Shown here in pieces: positions 36,031 through 47,905 of a DNA stretch of 64,000 bases. A program made the position numbers and the translations under genes. This DNA is from Prochilodus magdalenae (Eukaryota > Chordata > Actinopteri > Characiformes > Prochilodontidae): the NCBI GenBank assembly GCA_024036415.1, contig JAMWET010006760.1, forward strand, positions 1,015,001-1,079,000, given 5' to 3'. How positions within the stretch are numbered: the stretch's first letter is position 1; every line of letters starts with the position of its first letter. The notes under the pieces were generated by a model. It was given only the letters and a program-made list of their open reading frames with translations, had not been told where the DNA came from and searched no databases.

Positions 36031-36295
36031 TGCATTATTTTCTATCCATAGACATATTCCTGATGACTACACTATCACTGCCTGATCCATCTAGAAGCCA
36101 GAATTCCAGTATACAAATAATCATAGAAGGTTGACAGACACAGAAATGCCTCGTGACTTTGATCAGAGTCTATATTAACACTCTGGGCAGATATGGAAAG
36201 CTTTTTTGAGCCCATACACTTAGAGATAGAGTATGTGATCAGTAAGCCCTTTTATTAGTTTTTACTGATTTTATTCCACCTTGAATTAAACAGAA
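36031..36295 (+). repeat. Diverged local tandem duplication, copy 2
   Basis: Second copy of 35657-35965, offset by about 365-370 bp, separated by a spacer of about 65 bp. Copy 2 lacks the long T run seen in copy 1 at about 35909 and has an extra CTTTTTT near 36202. Confidence 0.8.
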
Positions 36296-37321
36296 ATACT
36301 GAGGCATCATGCGTCGATCTATCCTCGTCTGTTTTACCTTGTGACCGCGGAATATAAAATCCAGGGGAATTTCAACCTAATGACTTTTATTGATTTTTTT
36401 TCCCAGATGGAGAGTAAAACACTACACACAGTTTTTGACACAACTCTCGAGGTTGCTATGTGACACATGTGTAAGACCTCACTCCTTTATTGCAGAGTAA
36501 TGCAACTCATTCATCTTATCATCTAATTACCAGCCTTTTAATGCACTCACCGGGGTGTCAAAGCAGAGTAACCATTAAACCCTGCAGAGCTGTGGCTTAG
36601 CAGGCCTTGAATTTTACGTTCTGCTATACAGAGTGGAGAGTACACCTAGGCTTTCAACAAAAGATAGTCAGTTCTGATCGAGATGATTAACATAGGACAG
36701 TTAATTGCTATCTCTGGTGACCTGGTCATTTGCCAAGTCCTTGACCTGGTCATTTACCAAGTCCACTGTGACTTGGTGTGGGTGTGTTCAATTAGTCATC
36801 CATGCCTCCTAATATTATTTCATAAAACTAAAAGTGATTTATTTCAATTCACCATATTGCTGTCAAACAAACATTACATTTTGATATGACAGTAAAGCCA
36901 AGACCAAGATCTAAGAGTCAAGACTGAGATGAAGATTGTCCTTCAAATGTCAGTCAATTTACAGTAGTTATACAAAACAGATATATTGATACTGATAAAT
37001 AACATTATCCTCTCAACGTATCCTACTTTAATGCATTCTAACTTTTGAAAACAAATGCTAAAAAGATGTTTCTCTCCCGTCTTTACCTCCCGTATTAGGC
37101 TGCATAAATTAAAACATGTTTTTTGATTAAATACTGAAGGAAGGCACAGCAGCGACCTTTTGAACACCTTTTCTCCAGTTAGCCAGTGCAGATTTAATTT
37201 TAGAAATATTGGATATATATATATAATGTATTGTTGACATTAGGGCTGTTGTGGTGGCCAGCTTGGGAACGTGTTGCCATATGGGAGTGCAATTACTGCA
37301 GCATATATTAAAAACATTTAT
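36296..37321. other. No gene seen; candidate conserved block at 36480-36625
   Basis: 36480-36625 has TCATCTAATTACCAGCC and GAGCTGTGGCTTAGCAGG in repeat-free sequence, regulatory in look. The rest is AT-rich with nothing recognised. Confidence 0.35.
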
Positions 37322-37870
37322 ATTCCCTTACATTTACATTTATGGCCTTTAGCAGACACTCTTATTAAGACTGACTTACAAAAGTGCTTTATTGTCCTTT
37401 TAGGGAATGTATCCTGGCTAGCAAACATTCTACAGAAATACTTTCAGCTCAAACCCTGCCAAAAGAAAAAAGTTATATACAATACAAATGTAATAAATTA
37501 ATTCCAATAAGTAATTACTGCTATCCTAAGTTTCTCACAAGTAGATGTGTCTTCAGCTTGTGTTTGAAGACCTTTTCACCATTAGCTCTTGCTATGGGCT
37601 GTACAAGCTCATGCAAGCTTGTTTGTGGCCAGAATTCATGCAGCACTGATGCAGAGTCAATGGTTTTAAGGTTTTTACATTTGTTGCTCATGAGGAAAAG
37701 TAAGCAGTGTACTTTGTACAAGGTTGTAGAGGTAAGTGGCACAAAATAGACTTGAAGCTTAAGACTAAAATTAATGCACACGGTATGCAAAATACAGGGG
37801 GTCCTGAGGTGTTTAATTACCCCCCTGGACCTTCTGAAGATCTCAAAAATCTTGGGAAGGGGGTCACACA
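37322..37870 (+). repeat. Long dispersed repeat (TTACATTTACATTTATGGC family)
   Basis: Starts CTTACATTTACATTTATGGC and CAGACACTCTTATTAAG, which matches the head of a repeat common in ostariophysan genomes ('catttatggcatttggcagacgctcttatccagagcgacttaca', as I remember it in part). The later word GTCTTCAGCTTGTGTTTGAAG also fits it. About 550 bp in length. The open frames on both strands (121 and 116 codons) lie inside it and are not genes. Class uncertain. Confidence 0.65.
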
Positions 37871-38584
37871 ATTATCAAGCTCCTGTTTTTCAAGACTAAC
37901 ATGAGCTGCAGCACTGGTCTGCCTCATGGTGGCACTGTAGCAAACTGCTTTTTAGCTTAGTAACTGTAACTATGCCCAGGATACCTCAAGAAAAATGTAC
38001 AATGTCTCTAAAATAACTATAGAGCCAGTTTAAAAAATGTGAAGGGTGAACTTTCACTAACTGAAGACAGAATGAAGACGTGTAAGATGCGTGAAACAGT
38101 GCACTACCGACCTGGAAAAATATATTTCCAGACAAAGAATTATCAAACCAAACATTTTGGTGTGTGAAGCATCACCACCAAAATGTAACCTGTGAATACT
38201 AGGGGGAAGTTGCTAACTGCCTCTGGTTTAAAATGTGCTTCACACAACAAGATGTACACAAACAAATAAGCAAACAAACCAAGGAATGCTTTGCAGAAAA
38301 CTAAGCTCTGCTTACTCCAAGGCTCAGAGAGAAGATTAAATCAAATTTGGTCTTAAGATCAAGACAAAACTCAGGTACTGTAATGTTATCTGTTAGTGTA
38401 AGTATTTTCTTGCCAAAACTAGAGAATAAATCAGTTATAATTTTTTTTTTCACTCAGAAGCAACTCATTAGTTCCCTTCATGCCCTTTTGCAATGAGCAT
38501 AGAGTGCGTAATGTAAACAAATCAATTATATAACAATCATAATTACATTAAGCCTTTACAAGTAAATCTACCTTTGTGCTGGGA
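37871..38584. other. No gene seen
   Basis: AT-rich sequence without recognised repeats; an 11-base T run near 38440. Confidence 0.5.
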
Positions 38585-38965
38585 ATGCTGTGTATTTAAT
38601 TCATTCTTCAAGTCCCTCACCAGCAGCAGATTGTTTGGGGTTCCTCTTTTTAATTAGCTACCCTCGAGCGCCAAGACACCATGTTTCAATTAGTCACTTA
38701 ATGAAATTCAATAATCATAAAACAATTACCACTTTGGTGCAGCTCTTCACTGAAACCAATTATGGTCATGGTAACAAGTGAAGAACAGCCGCTTCATCAT
38801 GGACGGAAAGCCGGCAGTGGGAGAGAGTTCATGGGGGAAGTGTGGGGGAGAGTGTCTCCTCTTCTTCCGTTAGCAGGTTTAGCACCTCACACTAGCTGCT
38901 TCAGAATGAGCTGTTGGGGAAGCCTTGCTCTTCACTGGACCCTTGAGATGTGCAATTACAGGTGA
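38585..38965. other. Candidate conserved non-coding block
   Basis: Repeat-free with dense homeodomain cores: TTTTTAATTAGCTACC (38646), TTTCAATTAGTCACTTAATG (38685), CAATAATCATAAAACAATTACC (38708-38730). Accidental frames only. Inferred enhancer-like element. Confidence 0.4.
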
Positions 38966-39469
38966 TTGCTAGCCTGTGAAATGGTGATAACTAAATGTGT
39001 GTGAGAGTGCCTGCGCTTTCCCCTGGGGTGTAAAAGACTTTGCCTTCTTTTTTTTCTTTTTTCTTTTTTTAAAGCTGAAGAAAGAACACTGGCTTTCCGG
39101 TGAATCTTTGCACATATGCATACAATGACGAATTTTCACATTTTCGTCTGGCATAAACAGTCCATTTTCACCTATATGGCATACATTCACATGCTAATTG
39201 TAGAGTCTAGCACCGAAGGCTCTTCATGTACACCGAAGGGCCTATTAATGAGAATTGCAGGCTCCTGTAAGAGCCTGTAAAGCTGAGAGGAGGGTGGTTT
39301 AAGGCTTCAGAGGCAAGAAATGCAGCTTCTTGATAATGACTGAACCTGCCTACAAATTATTTGAAGATTTTCCAGCATAAATCGTTACTCATTTTCCTCG
39401 GGCAGCACTCAGTAATCGCAGCTGATTATATCTTTTATGATGATGATTAAAATGACAGTAGTGCTGAAA
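38966..39469. other. No gene seen; T-rich tract at 39048-39072
   Basis: TTTTTTTTCTTTTTTCTTTTTTT interrupts otherwise unique sequence. Confidence 0.45.
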
Positions 39470-39965
39470 ATGCAATCTATAAAGATCACATTAAGACAAT
39501 GCAGTTTATAAAGATTAGCACCAAACAATTCAGCAGTGGAAACTTCAGTTCGGGCTGTTGTTTGGTGAGGGAGATGAGAACTTTGGCATGGCAGCAGGCC
39601 TGGCCATTTAAGAGGCGATCGAATCATTCAAAAGGAACGCTCAACACGCGCAGGGATTTCAGCCTGACGCGGACCGACTGCCACGGAAAATTGGCCAGCG
39701 ACCCCCAAGACGGGTCAGTCCCAATTCACAGATGGCAAATTGTGTGGAAGGCATTGATTAATGGGGAAGACACAACTCGTTATAGCCTGCAGTGTCATCC
39801 TCGCTCCCGCACATCCCCCAGCTCTCCTCCTCTCTCCCCGTCAGCACAATCAAGCCAGCAGATAAAATAACAATTCAACAATTGATCTCACCCCAGCAAT
39901 TAATTGCCTTCTCTCCAGTGTAATTTGTAGAGGAGAAATAACACTAATGCTACTGTGCCCAAGCA
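39470..39965. other. Candidate conserved non-coding block, strongest in the window
   Basis: About 500 bp, repeat-free, unusually CpG-rich in the middle (AGGCGATCGAATCATTC, CAACACGCGCAGGG, CTGACGCGGACCGACTGCC) and AT-core-rich at both ends. Ends with CAACAATTGATCTCACCCC and the palindrome GCAATTAATTGC. A 123-codon plus frame runs through it without any domain. The mix resembles ultraconserved developmental enhancers; unproven without alignment. Confidence 0.45.
39896..39907. promoter_or_regulatory. 12-bp palindrome GCAATTAATTGC (homeodomain-type)
   Basis: Perfect inverted repeat of TAATT half-sites, suited to a homeodomain dimer. Lies in the candidate conserved block 39470-39965. Confidence 0.3.
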
Positions 39966-41757
39966 AATGGAAAGGAGGGAGAGCAAGTAATGTTTATCAC
40001 CTCTTGAGTGCATAAGTAATTTAAGCTGATAGTTGCTCAAAACTAATTGAGGGTTTTATGCGCAGCAACACGTAATACATTCAAGAACTAAAACAGGAAG
40101 ACTATGTCAGGTGGCTTTGCAACATTTTTGGTGAACTCTCAAACAAGATCAAGGTAAATACGTTCATTAACTTGCCTGCCTTTATATTTTCTGCAACATC
40201 TTCTCACACGACTACTTGATTACAGTACAGTAATGGCACTGTCCATTGTACACTTGGCACTGGCTTCAGTAGTTTAAACTTTTCCACTAATTTTGACCAC
40301 ATTGCACAGCCATATTTGATGGTGCTAAGAAGTTTCCTTGCTGTAAATTCTGTATGCCTACCAGTGTATGACAAAAATACAAGACAAAAAGGTTTCTATT
40401 GTAACCTTACTGTTGCATCAGGTGTTGTTTTGGGGGGGGGCTTTTCAGAAGAAATTTTAAAAGAAACCAAAATAAGGACAAATTAGCCTGAAAAAGGCTT
40501 CACCTTGTAGTCTAAAAAACTAGAAGCCACAGTTATCACTGACAATAACAGAAGCACTGTGCAGATATTGTTTCTCATTGCAGGCCTTTGAAGCCAGCTG
40601 AGAAATCCTACCAAAGGTCCTAAACTTTGGAGCAGACTTGTTGTCAACACAGAAAATGAATGCAGTGTAAATGTAATGTTATTGTGTAACTAACTATGCA
40701 ATACATGTATAATTATTATGTAGTTATATCATTATAATCATATATAATTATAAATATGTAATTAACTGCTAAACTCTACACATTTGTTAACACAGGATTA
40801 CTGATGCTGATGGAAGTTTACTGTTAATAGCAGTTCTATTTAGATGCCTCAGGAGCTGATTAGTAAAAGAATCAGTAACAAAGGGACCACAAAGCAAACT
40901 CTACATACAGGTTACTGAATAAACAAAAAAATGGACTGGTGTTTCACAATAACGTCTGTCTGGAGGAAGCTTTTCCCCAATTCCCTTTTTAATTTCCAAA
41001 TAACACTTCTCAAAATGACAAAGGCTTATGTCAATGAACACAGGTGGAGCTGCACCTACTCACTGATTGACTAATGATTCATTACCAGCTGGCTCCCAAC
41101 AAGCAGCTTTGAGCAAATAAGCACTTCGTTAAGCAGTTTTGTGTTGTCTCTTAATAGTACAGCTTGTGGTTTGGTTTAGAGGGAGATGATCCTAAAGCAT
41201 TATGAATGCATGTCTTTTTAAAGGTATAGGCCGGTGGGCTTGATCTTATCCAGTAGTGTCCAGGAGAGTAGTGACCAAAGACAGTATATTCAGAGGGAAA
41301 TATGACAGAAGGTGACAAACTACAGCTCCATCCATCATATGCAAGCTCTGGCTGGAGGCTCAGGCCTCCTGTGGTCTTCTGGAAATTGGAAGAGACAGCA
41401 TGCCTTAGCTCTAAAAAAGAAAGAATGAACCAAGAAAGATGAGCAAGGAACAGACCAGACCAGTGTAAGACAGCATACCCAATGCACTGTACTGAATATC
41501 ATATTAACTTAGGGAACAGAGAAAAAAGAAATGTACAGTTTTTAATCAGATATCAGATATACTTTTGAACATTTTAACAGTCCCTTGAATTCTTAAGGCA
41601 TTTTCAACAAAGAGATGGGTTTACTTTCTGTGAGGCGCTAGCAGTGTAATACCCACTTCTGCTCTATATAACTAGCCTGCTAGAAAAACTAGCATACAAT
41701 GTTTTAGGTGGAAGCTGGAAGCTGATCACTAGCAAAATGAGAATATGTCGTGTTTTG
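39966..41757. other. No gene seen; unique AT-rich sequence
   Basis: Short poly-G at 40431-40440. Nothing else recognised. Confidence 0.5.
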
Positions 41758-41875
41758 GATGCTGGTATACTGGTCAACCTATTTGGTACTGCTGGGTGAC
41801 CAGCTAAAGCAGCACCAGATCAGCACTACACCAGCATAAACCAACATGAACCAGTTTTAGCCTGCAAAAGTAGTA
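41758..41875. repeat. CTGGT/ACCAG internally repetitive dispersed repeat
   Basis: GCTGGTATACTGGTCAACC, GGGTGACCAGCTAAAGC, ACACCAGCATAAACC and ATGAACCAGTTTTAGCC make an inverted, self-similar unit of CTGGT and ACCAG words, known in many fish genomes. Non-coding. Confidence 0.6.
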
Positions 41876-42039
41876 CAGTGATATTTTAGTTTTGGTGCAT
41901 TGTAGTAACTAATGGTAAAAACAAGACCCCCATTTAACTAAAAACATGCTAGGCTGCACCCAAGATCAATTCTGGGCTTATTCAGGGGAGGGACTTGTCA
42001 TCACTGATTTGCTTTTATATTTAGGAGTTCCATCTGAAC

Positions 42040-42335
42040 TCTGTATCATAATGATAAGTTGAAGTAGCTACACTACAAAATGAACCAATCAGGTGACAAC
42101 ACACATGGCGTTGGGAATTGATAGTTTCCACATGCACAGCAGACCACATTAAAAGCAAGCCCAAGATCATGCATTTCGGTTTGTTTTTCTGGATCAGTTT
42201 GGTTCTCTGGACCATTCCCAGGCTCGAGAACACTTCGCAGTTGACCAAATGCACCAAACATTCAAATAAAGCAGTCCTGGGTCTGAAAAAAAAGATCCAG
42301 AGTGAAAATGACCTGAAAAGCAGATCAAATGTGAC
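42040..42335. repeat. Probable decayed DNA-transposon-derived repeat
   Basis: The minus strand has GACCCAGGACTGCTTTATTTG, GAATGTTTGGTGCATTTGG and CCAGAGAACCAAACTG. These resemble the head of a fish repeat family built from 'ggtgcacc...gaacc' words. Frames of up to 119 codons on both strands carry no domain. The class is uncertain. Confidence 0.35.
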
Positions 42336-42594
42336 ACTGAACTGTAAACACACCTGTATGCTATATGTTGAGAATAGCACAGCTTACTGCATAGTGGCTG
42401 TCTTCACTTTATTTATTACATTTATTACAAATATACATAAAGTAACTTATATATAAAATAATAATAAATAAACTTTTTTAGCAGCAGCCGCAAGCAGCCC
42501 TAAATATGCTTCAGTCCATTACTTATTCCCACTATTTCTGCACAATGCACTAAACCTAAACCTAAAGGCTGACTGTTATTAAGGTTATATTGTT

Positions 42595-42900
42595 GGGTTG
42601 TGGCTAGAGCTGGAGTCTATCCCAGTGGTCATTGGGTGGAGGGCAGGAAACACCCTGGACATGTCGTCAGGCCATCGCAGGGTACATACATGGACATACA
42701 CATTTACTCACAAACTCTTACCAAGGGGGCAATTTAGCATCTCCAATAGATCTGACTGCATGTCTTGGGATTGTGGGAGGAAAGCCATGCAGACATGGGG
42801 AGAACATGCAAACTCCACACAGAAAAGTCCACGGACTCTCTGGCCAGGAATCAGATCCAGGCCCTTCTTCCTGAGAGGCGACAGCGCTTACCCACTTCAT
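42595..42900 (-). repeat. Dispersed repeat, copy 2 of the CTGGCAACCTGTCC family
   Basis: On the plus strand: GGAGTCTATCCCAGTGGTC, GGAAACACCCTGGACATG, GGCAATTTAGCATCTCC, CATGTCTTGGGATTGTGGG, GAGAACATGCAAACTCC and GGCGACAGCGCTTACCC, which is the reverse of 9885-10135. This is the fullest copy in the window, about 300 bp. Overlapping frames on both strands are by-products. Confidence 0.75.
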
Positions 42901-45329
42901 CTATTTATTTATTAATTTATTTATGCATTTGCACTAAAATACCATTGCAGAGGACAATCTGACATACATAAACATTTCCTGCACCAGGCCTGCTTCACCA
43001 TGTGCATTTCCATGTGCTTATTCCCAGATGTGTTGATTTTAGCATGGTCTAGTCCCACCTGGATGTCTTATTAACTTTTAACTTAGCATCCTACCACATT
43101 CTCCCTCCCTTAATCTAACACTGTATAAATAAAACTGCATTAAACTAAACAAAGGTTTATTTTTAGAATGATGGCTACCTGTCAGGAAATAGTATTATTC
43201 ATCATCTGACAGCCTGGGAACTAGAGAGTCCCAGATACAGATTAGGCAGGTTTGTTGGTAATATTATTTAGATAGGCCCTACAGTAGGACATGCAAACAT
43301 ACGGTGGCAGGACCCCTTTTTGGCAGCGCTATATTACAGATGTCCTGTGGTAATGTGAGGTTATAGGTGCATGTCCAGAAACCCAACCTTGGTTTAGGTT
43401 TAGAGTATTAACTTGGAACAAGGACCACTGCATAGATGTACAGCAGTGGAGGAGATTATTCCTTCATTAACCACACACTTAACCCACTCTGAACTTGGCT
43501 CCTAATGTGATTAAAGCCTCATTATCATATTTGCAGAAATTGGTGAACAATAGCAGACAAGGCCACTGTGCTAGTTTCTGGGATTAATAAGGGCTGGAGC
43601 ATTGTAATGTGGGCAGAACAAGCTGGCTTCTCCAGACTTCGTCGTCGGAGGCATCCTGCTGTGGGGGTGCATTGCGAAGGCCTACTATAATCCACTTAGG
43701 ATGGCTCGACATTTCACTCTGAGCAGTGCACTTACATCTTCTTAGACTCCGTGCTGTCTCTCACTCTCATGTTTTACAGCCATTCCGGTATTCATTTTGT
43801 TACAGCTAAATTCATTAGTAACACTTCTTTTTTCTCCCATGATGACATTTTTTCATCTTTAATTAACTGGAGAATGTGCCATGAGACCATCTTTTGTCTA
43901 TCGTAAAATTATGATTTCTTATTGGCTGCAGGCAAGTTTTTATACAAAATCAGTAATGATGGCAGGTTAATAAAGGATTCTAAATGGAATGTTAATAGTT
44001 ATTTTAGGCATGCTCTATAAAGTGAATTCCCAGGTATGGATTAAGTATAGTCTTGGACTTAATTGTAACGGTGGCAAAATTGGTTTGAAGTGATTTTATA
44101 TAAGATCTACTTTTGGTTTGTCTAAAGAACCCTTCAATAGATGATTTATTTATTTATTTTGCAAAATAAGAAGAATTTTTTTTTTTTCTAATTAGAGAAA
44201 CAAATGTGCTCCTCCTGTTGTGTTGCAGCTCCAGCGCCCTTATTTGTCACCTTTATTTTCAAAAGTGGAAATTATATAGAGCCTGGGACTGGCCTTAATC
44301 TTAACTTTGATCTTGGGAAATCAGCTCCACCTCCTTAAAAGGTCGGGTGGGTGGGGTGTGTTGGTCTACAAGAGCTCATCAGCAAAGGTTGTATAGAGAA
44401 CCATGAGAACTTAAAGAACCATTTCAGTGTCTAAATGGTTCATTGCATTGTTGTGTGGTTTTTCTTTATAACAGAGAATATGTAGTATTTGGGTCTTTTA
44501 ATAAAATGCCTCTTTATTGCACCAAATAGGGTTCCGCAGATGCATTTAGGCATTTTATAGGACCTGTTATAGGACCAAGAGCATATATGAATTAATATTA
44601 TTAATTTTCAACTGTTATTGACATATTTTCTTTGAGAAATTACAGTCATAACAGCATGTCACTACAGTATTGTTTAAATGGCTGCATGTTGCCAAACACA
44701 TGTGTACCTTTTTACATGAAGTTTGCCAGGAACGGGAACAGAACAATGTTTTCCCCCCAGTGTTAACATCATCCTGATAATGTGTTTCTGCAGAACTGGG
44801 AACTTGGAGAACTGGGAACAAGGATCAGCTTCTCCTTCCTAACGTCGCCGACTACTTGCTTAGCTATAGATATTGGTTAGAAAAAAGAAAATTCAGTATT
44901 ATAGAAAAACATTAAGGCCCTTGCAGTGTTCAACCATTCGCTACAAAAATGTATGCCCAATGCTAGAAAAGATTTAAAAAGTTTAAAAAGTTATTTTGCT
45001 ATCAGTTGTTAAAGTAACTATGAGTACTTGGGAGATCAGCAGTTATATGTTGTGTATACAATTTTGTTTTATTTTCTGTATGAATGTGAAACTGATGTTC
45101 CTTCACTGTGTTATAGTGCTGAGTTGTCCTTTTTTAGACTAGATACAAGACATGACTGGACAGGGATCTAGACCAGCTTGAATGATACACATTGCAACAC
45201 CCTTAGTGCTATAAACAACAACAACTGCTTCCTTTACACACCTGTTTGTGCAGCTTATTTGATTTTCTAAACTGTGTCCTGAAAAAGTCCTGGTTTCAGC
45301 AGCCTCGTCTCAGCAGGCCTGCTTAATAT
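42901..45329. other. No gene seen; unique sequence with TTTA/TTAT short repeats
   Basis: ATTTATTTATTAATTTATTTATG at 42901-42926, TTTATTTATTTATTTT at 44144 and a T run at 44176. The part 43580-43700 is repeat-free with CpG words (TTCGTCGTCGGAGGC) and could be conserved. Confidence 0.45.
44388..44470. repeat. Fragment of a short 'GAACC' inverted repeat
   Basis: AGAGAACCATGAGAAC, AAAGAACCATTTCAG and AAATGGTTCATTGC resemble the GGTTCTTTAGGGAACC family seen better at 57646-57785. Confidence 0.4.
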
Positions 45330-45720
45330 CATCCATCCTTTATTGTGTGAGCCGCGAGCTTTGATACACAGGAAATGAATTAGTATGATGAGTTGGGCTT
45401 TCACCTCCTAGCCGAGGTAATGTTGAATATTTCAGCTTGCATTTAGATTAGGTTTTCTGTTTTTGAGCATGCTGTAAACCTGATGGACTTTTTTTTATTT
45501 TGCCGGCAGCACAAGACGTGAATAGCGAATGTGTCTTAGCAACAGCAGTAATCTCCCATGAGTTCATCAAAATTCTCAGCAATCCATTCAGGCTGGAGTC
45601 TATTTTTGTGCTGTAAACCATGCTGAAATAAACACAGAGGTAAACTTGAAAATGTAGCCTCTGGTGCCTGGCCTTGGTCAGCATACTGAAGGTTAAAGGA
45701 ATTCTGCCAGGGTGAGATTG
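45330..45720. other. Candidate conserved non-coding block
   Basis: Repeat-free with GTGAGCCGCGAGCTTTG, CCTAGCCGAGGTAATG and CAGTAATCTCCCATGAG. No coding evidence. Confidence 0.3.
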
Positions 45721-46021
45721 TAAAGTTAGCTCATCTTGCGGTGTGTCCCTGCCGTCAAATCCGTTTCATCACTGTTCAGTAGTTGGGCAGGAGGGGCTCT
45801 GACTAGCGACAGAATGAATGTACCTCGTCTGCTCCAAAGAGTCTGTGATTCTCTATCCTGTAGATGGACAGAACTACAGCCAGATTGCATGGTGCATGTT
45901 GCTATTGTTGTGTGGCAAATAAGCTGTCTTATCTTACATAGGCACTTACACAGGTACACATTTAACCTGCCTCAAATTAACATCTTCTAATATCCAAGTC
46001 CAGAGTGAGACTTAAATCATT

Positions 46022-46125
46022 CACAGTGTCAAATCTACCCACCAAGTTTTATTCCTGTCAGTTGACTCCTTCTGGGTGCAACTATTTGTGCAATTATTCT
46101 TTTGGACGATGAGTAGGTAAAGTGA
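46022..46125 (+). repeat. Dispersed repeat S, uninterrupted short copy
   Basis: TCACAGTGTCAAATCTACCC followed directly by ACCAAGTTTTATTCCTG and CTTCTGGGTGCAACTAT. The left half recurs at 61886-61911 and 62102-62118 and the right half at 62756-62835, where about 640-850 bp lies between the halves. So this is either the ancestral short form or a deletion derivative. Confidence 0.7.
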
Positions 46126-46130
46126 ATTTG

Positions 46131-46156
46131 AGAGAGAGAGAGAGAGAGAAGAGAGA
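46131..46156 (+). repeat. Short (GA)n microsatellite
   Basis: GAGAGAGAGAGAGAGAGA followed by AGAGAGAC. Confidence 0.9.
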
Positions 46157-47329
46157 CATTATTAAAGCGGGAAAAAGGTGAGAGGTAGGGGAAGAATAAA
46201 GGAACAAAAATGGAAGTAGAAATAGAGTAGAAGGGAATGAAAGAGAATGCTAGCAATTTTGTCTTTTGAATGGTATGACACAAAGGACTACGCTTAATGT
46301 GACCATTAAGGACATGAAGCAACGAGCTAAAAAAGAAGCATTTCTAGTTGACTTTAGAGCCTCCTTTAATCCCCCATCAACACACCTGTACTTTGCTTTT
46401 TTGCCATGTGAGTGTTGAGTTTACTTTTGGTTGTTAGATTTGATGCTCTTTCGTTTGACGCTTATAATTCCCACCACCTTTATTTACATCACATGAGAAA
46501 TGCGGTCTGTATACAGTCAGCATCTTTTATGCTACTATACTATAGCTGTCTAAACCATCTACATTTTTGTACAAGATTGTACAAGATTATTAATGGGTGG
46601 ATGTTTGAAAGGCTACAGGTAAGAAAGTAGCAAGCAAGTAGTAAACAAGTAAGAAACTGCCAGCTTGATATCTACCATAGCTCTTTCCTGGTTTAGAAAC
46701 TCTAAAACTGTAGCCCAGTTTTTAGCCATATCTAGTTAGCTGGTTTAGTAGATCTACCAGGTATATTTACTTTATTAAACCTATTAAAAACTTACACAGC
46801 TAAAGGTGCATGTCTGCATGATTGGTTTTTATCTAGGTTGCCAGATGTCCGGCCTTAGACTAAAGTGTCCATTTTTAAGCTTGGTTATTCAGTGCCCTAT
46901 TGGTTCTACTGACCGGATGTTAAAATGCCCAGTTGAATGTCTCTTTATTTGTTGAAGCAGACATAGTTCTGTTCTAGTTCTGTCATTGCACTCTTCTCTC
47001 CCTCTCTGTCTCTGTGGTAGAGAGATAAGAGCTCTGTATGTCTAAACAGTAATAGAACTTTTTTGTAAGTATGATGTGTCAGGTGGTATAAACAGTGCGT
47101 CCACACTAGTGTAGAAATGATACCTATACACCAATGATTACATCAAGTCGGTTTACTGTGCTCGGATTGAAGCATTGCTATAAAACTTCTATATTTTTTA
47201 GAATGTAAATCATCTAGAACAGGAACCCTCCTGCTCTGCAACTCTTTTCGGCTTAGCTCTGTAGCCCATCCACTCACTGCAGCACTTTTAACTTTCTCTA
47301 TTAAGACTGCTTCCTCTCTGAAATGAACT
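46157..47329. other. No gene seen
   Basis: AG-rich sequence to about 46250, then unique AT-rich sequence. Nothing recognised. Confidence 0.45.
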
Positions 47330-47460
47330 GCTCAGTGTTTACTCTCTACCTCCCTCCCTCTGGGAGAGAAATCTAGGCCATAATGCTAACCAATTACTTT
47401 CACGCCATGCAATTATGAATATTCACCCAAACATAAAATATTGATCAGCCGATGTTAACT
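47330..47460. other. Candidate conserved non-coding block
   Basis: GGCCATAATGCTAACCAATT and GCCATGCAATTATGAATATT are dense in CCAAT, ATTA and octamer-like words. Regulatory by texture only. Confidence 0.3.
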
Positions 47461-47853
47461 TTGAATCTGAGTGCAAAATTAAAACAAATATTAATCACTT
47501 GCAAGAATATTAGCAAAACTTATAAGGTCCGGGTTCGAGTCACGCAAAAAAACCTGAGACAACATGGTGAGAAAAGTTTTTCTGTTTGTGTTAAGCAATT
47601 TACATTCATAATGCAGCGATGCTCTCTGACCCGTTAATTGCAAGCATACGGAATATATTCATGCAGTTTTTCTTTTTTTATTAGATACATGCACACTCTG
47701 CTTATAAGATGACTAAACGTTGACCTTCCACGTTCATATTACCCTTGCCAGATATGAGGGACTTCCATCTCCATCTTGCATTTAAAATCCACCTATGCCT
47801 GTTCAAGAGTGTTAATGGACCTATTCATCAGCCATCTGTGTTGAAAGAGAGTG

Positions 47854-47856
<3 letters not shown>
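47461..47856. other. No gene seen; isolated B-box-like word
   Basis: GGTCCGGGTTCGAGTCACG at 47526-47544 resembles a polymerase III B box, but no A box or cloverleaf is present upstream. Confidence 0.35.

Positions 47857-47901
<45 letters not shown>
47857..47901 (+). repeat. (GA)n microsatellite
   Basis: About 22 GA units after GTGAGCGAGA. Confidence 0.96.

Positions 47902-47905
<4 letters not shown>

Noticed and set aside
37384..37871. 121-codon plus and 116-codon minus frames
   Set aside because: Both lie inside the dispersed TTACATTTATGGC repeat.
47526..47544. B-box-like GGTTCGAGTCAC, possible tRNA
   Set aside because: No A box, no acceptor stem pairing and no cloverleaf can be drawn from the upstream sequence.
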